This document shows, in pieces, positions 16,308-24,626 of a DNA stretch of 59,905 nt; positions within the stretch are counted from its first letter, which is position 1; every line of letters begins with the position of its first letter. The translations under genes were made by a program, and so were the position numbers. The stretch comes from Chloroflexota bacterium. Lineage in GTDB: Bacteria; Chloroflexota; Dehalococcoidia; UBA2979. Location of the stretch: contig VGPD01000009.1 in assembly GCA_016875635.1 (NCBI GenBank), forward strand, positions 1 through 59,905, read 5' to 3'. The notes beneath the pieces were generated by a model. That model did not search any database, was not told the DNA's origin, and saw only the letters and a program-made list of their open reading frames with translations.

Positions 16308-17615
16308 CTATGCTGCGGCCGGTGCAGAGGTCTTGGCGGAAGGCGCGGTTGGTGCCTGCGGAGGACGTGCGAGCAACACGAACACGGCGGACACGGCGAA
16401 CCCGATTAGCCCAAGCGTCCACAGACTTGATGGTTCCATGCCCGAGTCGAGCAGGTAGCCGAATAACGGTGCACCGGCGCTCGACGCGGCGATCGAGACC
16501 GGAAGCACGATGCCGCGGATGGCGCCCAGGTGCAGGCGGCCGAAGTAGTTCGGCCAGATCAGGCTGTTCAGCGTGATCCACCCGCCGGCCGCGATCCCCC
16601 ACGTCGCGTTGTGCGCGAGGATTGTCCAGGTCTGACCGTCGGAGACCACCATCGGCAACATCGACAGCGCCATGCCCGCGACACCGATGAAGCCCAGGTA
16701 CCGGATCGGCATCCGGTCGGCGACCATGCCGAACCCGAGGATCGAGAACACCACGCACAGCGGATCGAGCGCGGTCCCGAAGCCGACGAGGGAGGGTGTC
16801 ATGCCCTTGCTCTGCCAGAAGTCGACCCGGTAGACGAGCGTCCCCATCAGCACGACGCCCTGCAGCGTCAGCGCGACCAGCATCAGCCACATCGCCGGCG
16901 TGTGCATCGCCTCACGCACGGTCCAGTCCCGGGTCGTTGAGAGCAATGCGGCGCGCGTCTGCGCCCCGGCGGCGGCCTCCACGGCCTGTGCGGATTCAGC
17001 GCCATCGGGGTGCAGGCCGAAGTCCTCGGGTGAGCGGCGCATGAACAGCGTGCTAAGGGGGACGACCATACCGGCGACCAGCAGGCCGAACACGACCGTG
17101 GTGCTTCGCCATCCGACTGCCTGGACGAGCCACTGCGTGCTTGGCACGGTCAGCACCGTCCCCAGCGCCATGCCGGTCGTCGCGATGGAGATCGCCCGTC
17201 CACGGTTTGCGACGAACCACTTGGCCAGTGGCACCTGCGTGAGCAACTGGCCGGCGGGGCCGCCGAATCCGGCGAGTCCGGAGAACGCGAACAACGCGTA
17301 GACAGCCCACAGCGAATGCACGGCGCCGAGCGCGATCAGTGAGACACCGCCGATCGCACCGCAGATCGCGCCGAGCCACCTCGACCCGTATCGGTCGAGC
17401 AGGACCCCGAGGGCGGGCCCGGTGATTCCGGCGGCGATCAGCCGCAGCGTGAGCGACCACGCCAGGGCGCTCTTCTGCACATGGAGGTCGGCGCTCATCG
17501 GACCGATCAGGAAGGAGAACACCACGGCATTCAGCGGCGACACCGACATGTTGATGGCGAACGAGGCGCCCACCATCACCCAGCCGTAATACATGCGGGG
17601 GAAGAGTCGCTGCAC
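16308..17615 (-). CDS. MFS transporter (OFA/monocarboxylate-like)
   Basis: 435 residues, 12 predicted TM segments, starting MQRLFPRMYYGWVMVGASFAINM. This YYGW(V/I)xxxxx start is typical of the oxalate:formate antiporter / monocarboxylate family. Contains LLDRYGSRWLG after TM2 and a long central cytoplasmic loop. It is convergent with the M20 peptidase, with 24 bp between stops. A related carrier with the same N-terminal pattern is at 47228. Likely substrate is an organic anion, by family only. Confidence 0.83.
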   Translation of the reverse strand: MQRLFPRMYYGWVMVGASFAINMSVSPLNAVVFSFLIGPMSADLHVQKSALAWSLTLRLIAAGITGPALGVLLDRYGSRWLGAICGAIGGVSLIALGAVHSLWAVYALFAFSGLAGFGGPAGQLLTQVPLAKWFVANRGRAISIATTGMALGTVLTVPSTQWLVQAVGWRSTTVVFGLLVAGMVVPLSTLFMRRSPEDFGLHPDGAESAQAVEAAAGAQTRAALLSTTRDWTVREAMHTPAMWLMLVALTLQGVVLMGTLVYRVDFWQSKGMTPSLVGFGTALDPLCVVFSILGFGMVADRMPIRYLGFIGVAGMALSMLPMVVSDGQTWTILAHNATWGIAAGGWITLNSLIWPNYFGRLHLGAIRGIVLPVSIAASSAGAPLFGYLLDSGMEPSSLWTLGLIGFAVSAVFVLLARPPQAPTAPSAKTSAPAAA

Positions 17616-17674
17616 GCTCGCCTCAATCCAGCCTCAGCCACAGGGCGGCGGAGTCGAGCCCGAGTATGGCACGA

Positions 17675-18250
17675 TTACTGCGGTAGTTCGCCCAGCACGA
17701 TCACATGCGTGACTCCGAGTGGAGTCACGGAACCACGCCGGCGGATGCCGAACTCGAGGATGCGTGTCCACGAGCCGCCAGCCGGGACCTCGTACACCTC
17801 CCCGGTACACAGGCACTGGGCCATCAGCGCCGCGTCACCGGCGTGGGGTTGCGGCAGGTGGGGAGCGACCCAGAATCGGAGTGACTCGCCGCGCGGATTG
17901 TCGAGCCTCAGGACGACGCGCTCTGGCTCGTCGAGGCGGACACGCAGGACCCCGTTGGCCAACGCCTCACCAGGCGAGGGCGCTTCGCCCGGGAGGTATG
18001 CGTGTGTCTCGCCTGTCGTCTGCCCGTCGAGCGCCCGGTGGAGCGAGACCGTCGCGGGGAAGCCGTCCGGCACCACCCATTGGAAGCGCAACTCCCCGTC
18101 AGGGCCAGCTGCACTGGGGCCGTCGCCCGGCCTGCACGCGGTCAGCAATAGCGCGAACCCGATCGCGAGGGTCGCGATGGCAGCGGCACGGGCCGAAGGT
18201 GCCCGTGGGGCAGTGACACCAGTGGGCGGGTGAGGTGACGCATGCGGCAT
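17675..18250 (-). CDS. Small lipoprotein with CxC motif
   Basis: About 191 residues from ATG 18250 (ATG 18265 also possible). The arginine-containing leader and hydrophobic stretch AIATLAIGFALLLTAC end in a lipobox, so the mature protein is membrane-anchored outside the cytoplasm. The C-terminal half contains MAQCLCTGEVYEVPAGGSW, a CxC followed by a beta-rich Pro-Gly segment, reminiscent of the CFCF copper site of Cox11/CtaG or a cupredoxin-like fold. That is a motif-level resemblance only. Lies 92 bp downstream of the rhodanese lipoprotein on the same strand; possibly a redox or metal partner in the sulfur module. Confidence 0.6.
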   Translation of the reverse strand: MPHASPHPPTGVTAPRAPSARAAAIATLAIGFALLLTACRPGDGPSAAGPDGELRFQWVVPDGFPATVSLHRALDGQTTGETHAYLPGEAPSPGEALANGVLRVRLDEPERVVLRLDNPRGESLRFWVAPHLPQPHAGDAALMAQCLCTGEVYEVPAGGSWTRILEFGIRRRGSVTPLGVTHVIVLGELPQ

Positions 18251-18342
18251 GGGGTGGCGATCCATTGTGAGGGGCGAGACGCGAAGCGGGCGCCCGTGGT
18301 CGGGCGCCCGCCAGTGTCCGATATTCCAGGTCCGCCTCGCGG

Positions 18343-19350
18343 TTAGCGCGAGGTCTCGATCTTCGCGCCGTCCTTGTTGCCCCATTCCTCCCAGGAGCCG
18401 TCATAGTTTTCGACTTTCTTGTAGCCGACGAGGTACTTCAGGACGAACCAGGAATGCGCCGCGCGCACGCCGGTCTGGCAGTACGTGTATACGGTCTGGC
18501 TGTCCGAAGCCTTCACGCCCGCGTCAGCGTACAGCTTCCGCAGCTCCTCAGCCGGGAGGTATTTGCCGTCCTTGCCGTTCGCCAGCGTGTAGTTGACGTT
18601 CAGGGCGCCCGGGACATGCCCGCCATTCTTCGCGCGCACATCGCGTCCTGCGTACTCTTCCGGGGTGCGCGCGTCGCAGATCACCTTGGAGGGGTCGCCG
18701 ACCGCCTTCACGATCTCGTCGAAGTTCGCGATGATGCCCTCGTTCGGGGTGGCGGTGAACGCGTACTGCGTCGCCGTCCGCTGCGGGACATCCTTGGTCG
18801 CAGGCTTGCCCTCGGACTGCCACAGCGTCCACGTGCCGTCCATCATCCGGACATCCTTGTGGCCATACACCTCGAGGCCCCACAGGACCCGGGAGGAGCT
18901 GAGGTTGTTCGACGCGTCGTACAGGACGATCGTCGTGTCCGGCTTCGCACCCACCGCAGCGAAGACAGAGGCGACCTTCTCGGCCGGGGCGAGCTGGCCC
19001 TTCACACCGTTCTTGTCTGTCACCGACAGGTCAGCCGTGTTGATCCATGACGCTCCGGGGATGTGGCCGGCCTCGTAGTCTTCCTTCTTACGGAGGTCCA
19101 ACACCAGGACATTCGCTTTGGTCGCGTTCTCCGTGACCCAGTTCGTGGTGACCAGCTTGTCCGGGAACGCGTATCCCGCCTTTGCAGCGACTACGGTCGG
19201 CACCGCGGCGTTTGCCGCGGCCGTCGGCGGCGGCGTCGCCGCTGCCTGGGGCTTGGCCTCGTCGCTGCCGCAGGCCGCACCAAATACGGCTGCCGCAGCC
19301 GTTGCCGTCAGGAATGCCGTCCGCCAGATGGCGGATCGCATGTTCAACAT
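18343..19350 (-). CDS. Tandem-rhodanese sulfurtransferase lipoprotein
   Basis: 335 residues. Lipoprotein signal with AAAVFGAACGS lipobox, then an Ala/Pro-rich linker and two rhodanese domains. The N-terminal domain (about 60-185) has LDLRKKEDYEAGHIPGA but Asp in place of the catalytic Cys (IVLYDASNN). The C-terminal domain (about 200-325) has DARTPEEYAG, GHVPGALNVNY and the active loop CQTGVRAAHSW with Cys291. Expected reaction: thiosulfate (or 3-mercaptopyruvate) to a sulfur acceptor, outside the membrane. Gene order with TusA and YeeE/YedE supports thiosulfate or sulfane-sulfur handling. Confidence 0.88.
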   Translation of the reverse strand: MLNMRSAIWRTAFLTATAAAAVFGAACGSDEAKPQAAATPPPTAAANAAVPTVVAAKAGYAFPDKLVTTNWVTENATKANVLVLDLRKKEDYEAGHIPGASWINTADLSVTDKNGVKGQLAPAEKVASVFAAVGAKPDTTIVLYDASNNLSSSRVLWGLEVYGHKDVRMMDGTWTLWQSEGKPATKDVPQRTATQYAFTATPNEGIIANFDEIVKAVGDPSKVICDARTPEEYAGRDVRAKNGGHVPGALNVNYTLANGKDGKYLPAEELRKLYADAGVKASDSQTVYTYCQTGVRAAHSWFVLKYLVGYKKVENYDGSWEEWGNKDGAKIETSR

Positions 19351-19415
19351 CGCGGCCTCCCTTTCATCGAAGCGGCTCGAGCCGCCTGGTCCTTATTCGC
19401 GGCCGTCTGCCCGGG

Positions 19416-19658
19416 CTATGAGTCCTTGAACAGCCGGATCTTCCACTCGCCCTCGCGGACTTCCTCGATCTCGACGCCGTACCCACGCTTCATCGCCTCG
19501 GGCGGGATGGTCGAGAGCGCGGGGGGGTGGTCCGTGATCACGTCGAGTTCGGCCACTCCCGGACGCACCTCGTCGAGTTCCTTGTTCGTCCGCAGCATAG
19601 GGTACGGACAGATCTCGCCCCGGACGTCGAGTACCGGGACTACCGTCGATTCAGCCAC
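19416..19658 (-). CDS. TusA-family sulfur carrier
   Basis: 80 residues from GTG 19658, with GGAGG seven bases upstream. Hallmark motif LDVRGEICPYPML with the sulfur-accepting Cys17, then the two-layer alpha/beta pattern ending EGEWKIRLFKDS. TusA proteins carry persulfide sulfur between rhodaneses and downstream acceptors. The GTG lies inside the 3' end of the upstream TusA-like gene (8-bp overlap), so the two are coupled. The rhodanese begins 65 bp downstream. Confidence 0.85.
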   Translation of the reverse strand: MAESTVVPVLDVRGEICPYPMLRTNKELDEVRPGVAELDVITDHPPALSTIPPEAMKRGYGVEIEEVREGEWKIRLFKDS

Positions 19659-19923
19659 CTTGTGCCTCCTCACTTCGCGGTCGAGGGGCGCGTGGTCGCA
19701 GCTCGACCCGCCATCCCCCCGCCGGTTCGCGGCGAAACGCCGCCCGGACCCCACGGACGGCCGCCGTGGGGACAATGTACTTTACTGCCGTCTCGTCGGC
19801 CGTGGTCAGGTCGAAGGACTCTCCGCCCACTGCACGCTCGATGGCGTCCGTGATGACCGGGAGCGCCACCGGGAGGGTCTGACCGGTCAGGTCGATCTGC
19901 CTCACACTCGGCTGCTCGCTCAT
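19651..19923 (-). CDS. TusA-like protein lacking the catalytic cysteine
   Basis: 90 residues from ATG 19923, which overlaps the YeeE/YedE stop by 4 bp. The segment RQIDLTGQTLPVALPVI aligns with TusA D-x-R-G-x-x-C-P-x-P, with Leu17 exactly where the downstream TusA has Cys17. The following VITDAIERAVGGESFDLTT and C-terminal beta strand also fit the fold. Without the cysteine it cannot carry persulfide and may be a structural or regulatory partner. The similarity is short and my assignment rests on the aligned motif and operon position. Confidence 0.6.
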   Translation of the reverse strand: MSEQPSVRQIDLTGQTLPVALPVITDAIERAVGGESFDLTTADETAVKYIVPTAAVRGVRAAFRREPAGGWRVELRPRAPRPRSEEAQGG

Positions 19924-21158
19924 GCGAGCCGCCGGATGATCTGCGATCCCGCGAACGCCCCCGTCGCCATCGCCACCGCGTACACCCAGCCGTTGAGGGC
20001 GAGCGAGGGGATCGCGGAGTAGAACGCGCCGAGCGTGCAACCCAGACCTAGCCCAGCGCCGTAGCCCATCACTACCCCGCCGAGGGCTGACTGTACGTAC
20101 CGCTTCGGCTGTCGAGGGATCCGCAGACGGAACTCTCGCGCCAGCACCGCCGCCGTGAACGAGCCGACGATAATCCCGCCGTTCATCATGAAGCCATCGG
20201 TGAACCAGGAATCGCCCGTGATTGAGGGCGCACATCCCGCGAGCGTGTCGAGCCCCTTGAGCACACCCACGGGCTGACCGACCTTCGCGGCGATGTCGTT
20301 CGTCCAGCGGGAAATCTCGCCCACGACGCCCATCGGGCGGTACCGGATGAACAGCATGACGTTCAGCAGCGAGAGCGCGATCGCCCCCGCGGCAGGGCTC
20401 CATTCCTTTCGGAAGACGCGCTGCAGCGCGGCCCGTACGTCATCCTGCACGTTCGCTGGCGGCGCGGCCTGCGCCCGTTTGATCGGGATTACGGCGAAGG
20501 CGGGCGCGCGACGCTCCCACCACAACGTCGCGACGTACGCCGTCGCGAGCAGGAGCACCGTGAGGGCAATCGAGCCCGTGTAGCCGAGCCGCGCGGGCAG
20601 CCACTCGCGCGGGGCGGTGGCGATCGTGACGTCCCACCACCAGTTCCACGTGCGATTCAGGGCGAAGAGGCCCACCATGACCCCTGCCATGGCGACCCAT
20701 GAAGCGACGTAGCCTTCGCCCATCCGGTAGAGCGAACCCGAGACGCATCCTCCCGCGAGCACCATCCCGACACCGAAGAGCAGACCGCCGGCGATGGTCG
20801 CGATCCCAACCGGCAGCACGTGCGCGTCCTGGGGGACGGCACCTGTCGCCGGATTGGGCACAATCGAACCCATGATCATCGCGAAGCCGAACGTGGCAAC
20901 CCCGAGCCCGATGATCAGGCCGCGCAGAGTGCGCCCCTGATGCAGGAGATAGAGGTCACGGAAGCCGGAAACAAAACAGAGGCGGGATCGCTGGATCACG
21001 AAGCCGGCTGCGATCCCGACAGCCCAGAAGACCGCCAGTGACGCACGCTCCTGAAGCGCGAAGAAGTAGACCGTTACGGGCAGCAACAGCACCCCGAACG
21101 CCCACCAGTTGCGCGGAAGGCCGCCGCCCCGAGTCGCCTCGATTGCTTGCGTGGCCAC
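19920..21158 (-). CDS. YeeE/YedE-family thiosulfate/sulfur transporter
   Basis: 412 residues from GTG 21158, chosen because TAGGAGA lies just upstream; the frame is open to 21236 without a ribosome site. Polytopic, about 10 or more TM segments. Cysteines in conserved contexts are RSRLCFVSGFRDL, VLAGGCVSGSLYRMGEG, LAGCAPSITG and LGLGCTLGAFYS, the pattern by which TsuA/YeeE proteins relay thiosulfate. First gene of the sulfur operon YeeE - TusA-like - TusA - rhodanese - CxC lipoprotein. Confidence 0.87.
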   Translation of the reverse strand: MATQAIEATRGGGLPRNWWAFGVLLLPVTVYFFALQERASLAVFWAVGIAAGFVIQRSRLCFVSGFRDLYLLHQGRTLRGLIIGLGVATFGFAMIMGSIVPNPATGAVPQDAHVLPVGIATIAGGLLFGVGMVLAGGCVSGSLYRMGEGYVASWVAMAGVMVGLFALNRTWNWWWDVTIATAPREWLPARLGYTGSIALTVLLLATAYVATLWWERRAPAFAVIPIKRAQAAPPANVQDDVRAALQRVFRKEWSPAAGAIALSLLNVMLFIRYRPMGVVGEISRWTNDIAAKVGQPVGVLKGLDTLAGCAPSITGDSWFTDGFMMNGGIIVGSFTAAVLAREFRLRIPRQPKRYVQSALGGVVMGYGAGLGLGCTLGAFYSAIPSLALNGWVYAVAMATGAFAGSQIIRRLA

Positions 21159-21319
21159 GGTATCTCCTATAAATCTGCGCAACTTTGTCAACAACCGTCT
21201 GTGGCGTCTATCAGCAGTGGGTGGACTGCGGATCATCCGGGGTGACCTCGTTCAGGAAGGGGCTCAGGTTGCCCCGCCCGCAATGCTGGTGGGTATCGCC
21301 CGAGGGATCCGGATTCGGG

Positions 21320-21402
21320 TATAATACGGCCTCGACTGGGGAGCGAGCGGCCCGGCAAGGCAACAGAGAAGGCGGCGACTGCTGATTGGTCGCCGCCTTC
21401 TC
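21320..21402 (+). ncRNA. Candidate small RNA (promoter -10 plus terminator, no ORF)
   Basis: A consensus TATAAT (21320-21325) is followed about 40 bp later by a perfect 14-bp hairpin (arms 21366-21379 and 21389-21402). No credible ORF lies between, and the next genes on both sides are on the minus strand. No convincing -35 is visible and the sequence matches no RNA family I recognise. It may be a short sRNA or an abandoned leader. Confidence 0.3.
21366..21402. terminator. Hairpin terminator
   Basis: Perfect 14-bp stem GAGAAGGCGGCGAC / GTCGCCGCCTTCTC with a 9-nt loop, lacking a long T run. It could end the candidate small RNA on the plus strand or the metallophosphoesterase transcript on the minus strand. 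Confidence 0.6.
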
Positions 21403-21504
21403 CGTTCGGATGGTTCTCAGGTGTGGAGCCCGGCCTTGTCCGCCTCTCACTCGTGCGGGGCCGTGATCCCCGCTTCCATCCGTCTCCGCACGGCGCAGGC
21501 TCGG

Positions 21505-22134
21505 CTACCTCATGAGGTTCGGCATGTCGGGCAGCGGCAGCAGCGTGCCGTCGTAGGAGTGCGTCGCTAGGCGGCCGTCGCGGATCTCGAGGTGGCGGCC
21601 GACGCTGGGGTTCCGCGCGCCGTCGCTGTGGCCCAGGTGGATGATCTCGGCATGCACACGCCCCGGTGTGATCTCCAGCAGCCCCGCGGTGCCCAGGCGG
21701 AATTCCTTGTGGTGCGGCAGCGTCGGGCTGCCCGAGTTCACCACAATGACCCCGTCGCGGTATTCCAGCCGCTCGACGTGCGTGTCTCCGCCGATCAGGA
21801 TGTCCACTCGCTCGCCACCGAGCGCGTCGGCAAGCAGCACCGGCACCGGTCGATCCTCCGGTCGGAGCTCATGCACCATGCCGATCCGCCAGCCCTCGAT
21901 ATCCAGGATCTGCCGGGGTAGCATCCGGCGGTCGTCGAAGTTGTCGTTGTTTCCGCGTGCCACGACGACGGGGGCGAACTGCTCGCACCAGTCGAGGACG
22001 CTCGGGCGGACCACGTCACCCCCGTGGAGGATGAGGTCGACGCTGGCGAGGAAGGCGGCAAGCTGCGGGCCGAGCTGGTCCGGCGTGCGGATGAGCGACG
22101 GGAGATGGGTGTCGGAGATGAGCCCTACTCGCAT
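21505..22134 (-). CDS. YfcE/MJ0936-type metallophosphoesterase
   Basis: 209 residues. Di-metal motifs in order: GLISDTHLP (DxH), LILHGGDVV (GD), VVARGNNDN (GNxD/N), MVHEL and LIGGDTHVERLEY, in which the usual GHTH is GDTH. This family hydrolyses phosphodiesters; the physiological substrate is unknown. Single gene, divergent from the thiolase gene across about 100 bp. The variant GDTH motif swaps one potential metal ligand and is worth noting for activity prediction. Confidence 0.83.
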   Translation of the reverse strand: MRVGLISDTHLPSLIRTPDQLGPQLAAFLASVDLILHGGDVVRPSVLDWCEQFAPVVVARGNNDNFDDRRMLPRQILDIEGWRIGMVHELRPEDRPVPVLLADALGGERVDILIGGDTHVERLEYRDGVIVVNSGSPTLPHHKEFRLGTAGLLEITPGRVHAEIIHLGHSDGARNPSVGRHLEIRDGRLATHSYDGTLLPLPDMPNLMR

Positions 22135-22233
22135 GCCTGGACGCTAGCCTTCGCACAGCGGCACGGCAACCAGGGCGGGCGTTGACGGCCTGAGGCGACG
22201 GGCGTAAAGAATGCGGGCACACGAGGGGGGACC

Positions 22234-23421
22234 ATGGCCAGTCAGTCACGAACCGCCGCCATCGTCGGCATGTACGAGTGGCCGAAGCGTCTGGACCGCG
22301 ACGTCTCGGCAATGCAGATCAAGGCTGCCTCGATCGCGAAGGCGCTGGAAGACGCCGGGCTCAAATGGAGCGACGTGGACGGGCTGTATGACGCCAACGA
22401 CGGTGAAGGCGGGGGTGGCCTCGGGCTCGCGCCGTACCTCGGCCTGAGACCGACAGTCATCGACACGACCGCCGTGGGCGGCAGCGCGTACGAGTTCCAG
22501 ACGGCACACGCACTGGCGGATATCGCCTCGGGCAAGTGCAACGTCGCCGTGTTGTCGTACGGCTCGAAGGCCGCGTCCCAGCGGATCCCGATCGGCACCG
22601 GCGGCGCCTCGGCTGCTTCGAACTGGCAGTCGAATATGGAGAATCCATACGGGCATACGCTCGTTTCGAGTTACGCGATGGTGGCGAGCCGGCACATGCA
22701 CCAGTACGGCAGCACTCCGGAACAGTTGGCCGAAATTGCCGTGACGACGCGCTACCACGCCATGCGCAATCCCCAGGCCGTGCAGGCGATGAACGACTTG
22801 CAGTTCCAGGGCGTGAGTGAGGTTTCTATCGAGGACGTGCTGGAGTCGCGGATGATCGCAGATCCGTTGCACCTCCTCGAGTGCTGCATGGTGAGCGACG
22901 GTGGCGGCGCCCTGGTGATCGCGAGTGCCGATGTGGCGCGCAACACGAGGAAGAAGCCCGTCTGGATAATAGGCAGCGGCCAGGCCACGAAATACCGTGA
23001 GAACAAGGGCGACATTACGACCAGTGCTGCGGCTCAGAGCGCGCCGATCGCATTTGGCGAGGCACAGGTGCGTCCGGACGAGATCGACATCGCGATGATC
23101 TACGACTCGTTCACGATCACGGTCGCGGTGATGCTGGAGGACCTCGGGTTCTGCAAGAAGGGCGAGTTCGGCGACTTCGTCGCCGGTGGCCGCCTGCGGT
23201 TCGACCGGCCGGGAGCGCTGGCCCTGAACACGGACGGCGGCGGCCTCTCTTCCAACCACCCGGGAATGCGCGGGCTGTTCCTGCTGCTGGAGGCGACTCG
23301 ACAGCTCCGGGGCGAGTCCACCGCGCAGGTGCCCGGGGCGAGGCTGGCGGTGGCGCACGGCAACGGCGGCTACCTGGGCCACACCCACTGCGGAGGCACC
23401 ATCATCCTGGCTGCAGACTAA
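22234..23421 (+). CDS. Thiolase family protein (SCP-x/lipid-transfer type)
   Basis: 395 residues from ATG 22234. Thiolase-fold hallmarks: N-terminal AAIVGMYEWPKR, ALEDAGLKWSDVDGLYDAND, a central VGGSAYEFQTAHALADIASGKCNVAVLSYGSK, and C-terminal LNTDGGGLSSNHPGMRG and HGNGGYLGHTHCGGTIIL. The usual nucleophilic Cys near residue 90 is replaced (TTAVGGSA), as in many non-canonical SCP-x/acetyl-CoA-acetyltransferase-like proteins. These work with OB-fold partners, and such a gene follows 13 bp later. Probable role in side-chain or acyl-CoA C-C cleavage; activity needs test. Confidence 0.83.
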   Translation: MASQSRTAAIVGMYEWPKRLDRDVSAMQIKAASIAKALEDAGLKWSDVDGLYDANDGEGGGGLGLAPYLGLRPTVIDTTAVGGSAYEFQTAHALADIASGKCNVAVLSYGSKAASQRIPIGTGGASAASNWQSNMENPYGHTLVSSYAMVASRHMHQYGSTPEQLAEIAVTTRYHAMRNPQAVQAMNDLQFQGVSEVSIEDVLESRMIADPLHLLECCMVSDGGGALVIASADVARNTRKKPVWIIGSGQATKYRENKGDITTSAAAQSAPIAFGEAQVRPDEIDIAMIYDSFTITVAVMLEDLGFCKKGEFGDFVAGGRLRFDRPGALALNTDGGGLSSNHPGMRGLFLLLEATRQLRGESTAQVPGARLAVAHGNGGYLGHTHCGGTIILAAD

Positions 23422-23433
23422 GGAAGCACTGCG

Positions 23434-23847
23434 ATGCCCAACCGACCGATGCCCGTCTTTCCTGAGCCCGACACCCAGGCCTTCTGGGAGGCGGCGAAAC
23501 GCCACGAACTGACCTACCAGCAGTGCAATTCCTGTCGTGGGGTCGTGTTCACGCCTCGCGCCCACTGCACCGCCTGCGGGTCACTGGACCTCGCGACGAA
23601 GGTGTCCAGGGGCGAGGGCGAGGTGTACACCTACTCGGTGGTCCGTCAGAACCGGAATCCCTCCTTCGCAGATCTCGGCGCCTACGCGGTGGCCTATATC
23701 GATCTGGACGAGGGGTTCCGCATGCTCTCGAACGTCGTGGGCGTCAATGACCCGACGAAGGACGTGCACTGCGGACAGCGAGTGCGCGTCGAGTGGGAGA
23801 CGCAGGAGTCGGGCGACTACCCGATCCCGGTGTTCCGTCCGATTTAG
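23434..23847 (+). CDS. Zn-ribbon OB-fold (DUF35) acyl-CoA-associated protein
   Basis: 137 residues. Rubredoxin-like zinc ribbon CNSCRGVVFTPRAHCTAC (CxxC-x13-CxxC) followed by an OB-fold (about 60-135) with GEVYTYSVV and the usual VGVNDPTKDVHCGQRVRVEW pattern. These ChsH2/DUF35 proteins pair with thiolase-like or hydratase partners to bind the acyl-CoA. Directly downstream of the thiolase, confirming a two-subunit system. Confidence 0.88.
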   Translation: MPNRPMPVFPEPDTQAFWEAAKRHELTYQQCNSCRGVVFTPRAHCTACGSLDLATKVSRGEGEVYTYSVVRQNRNPSFADLGAYAVAYIDLDEGFRMLSNVVGVNDPTKDVHCGQRVRVEWETQESGDYPIPVFRPI

Positions 23848-23856
23848 CTCGGCTGG

Positions 23857-24453
23857 TCATCGCATCCGGGGCTGAGGCTGCCATCCATCGGGCAGCACAC
23901 CAACCTCACCGGGCGGCGGCGACCACAGTTGACGTTCCTCGATCCCCGCGGCGCGGTAGCGCATCGCGTTGTCGTGGTAGCCGCCCGTCGGGGCTCCCTG
24001 AGACGCGCGCCGGCGCTGGAGTTGGTCGGGCCGGGCCGGCGTGATCACACCGGGCACGCCCATCACGATCGAACCTGAGGGGACGACCTCGCGAGGCGAG
24101 ACCAGCGCGTTCGCCGCGACGATGCATTCGTCCTCGATCACCGCATCGTCCAGCACCGTGCAGTTGTTGCCCAGGAGCACGAAGTTGCCCACGGACTTGC
24201 AGTGGACCACGACTGAGTGCCCGATCGTGATGTTGTTTCCCAGCGTCAGCCCGCCTCCGGAGTGGAGGATCACCCCGTCCTCTACATGAACGTTCTCGCC
24301 GACTCGGATCGGAGCGAAGTCGGCACGGATCACCGCGCCCGGCCATACCGTCGACCGCTCTCCGATCTCGACGTCGCCGATGACATATGCCCCCGGCGCA
24401 ATCCAGGCGCTCGGCGCCACCCGCGGAGTCTTCCCGTCCAGCGCAAACAACAT
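23857..24453 (-). CDS. Gamma-carbonic anhydrase-like/hexapeptide-repeat protein
   Basis: 198 residues with left-handed beta-helix hexapeptide repeats (VGENVHVEDGVILH, LGNNITIGHSVVVHC, VGNFVLLGNNCTVLDDAVIEDECIVAAN). Candidate zinc ligands are His64, His79 and His84, the GHxxxxH spacing of gamma-class carbonic anhydrases (Cam/CaiE/PaaY-like). A C-terminal extension of about 55 residues contains GGYHDNAMRYRAAG. Convergent with the OB-fold gene, 9 bp between stops. Whether it hydrates CO2 or acts on CoA thioesters cannot be read from the sequence. Confidence 0.83.
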   Translation of the reverse strand: MLFALDGKTPRVAPSAWIAPGAYVIGDVEIGERSTVWPGAVIRADFAPIRVGENVHVEDGVILHSGGGLTLGNNITIGHSVVVHCKSVGNFVLLGNNCTVLDDAVIEDECIVAANALVSPREVVPSGSIVMGVPGVITPARPDQLQRRRASQGAPTGGYHDNAMRYRAAGIEERQLWSPPPGEVGVLPDGWQPQPRMR

Positions 24454-24626
24454 CCCGACCTACCTCTCCCGGTCACCCGGACTGGTTGGATTCGCTGACG
24501 GACAGCCAATCAGGCGCGCGGGCCTCGGGCAAGCACGAGGGGGGCAGGTAGGCGAGGGGCTGGCGTGGGAGCGCATAATGCGCGTCATAGCGCCGTACAC
24601 CTGACGGCAGCGGTGAGGCGGTCGGC

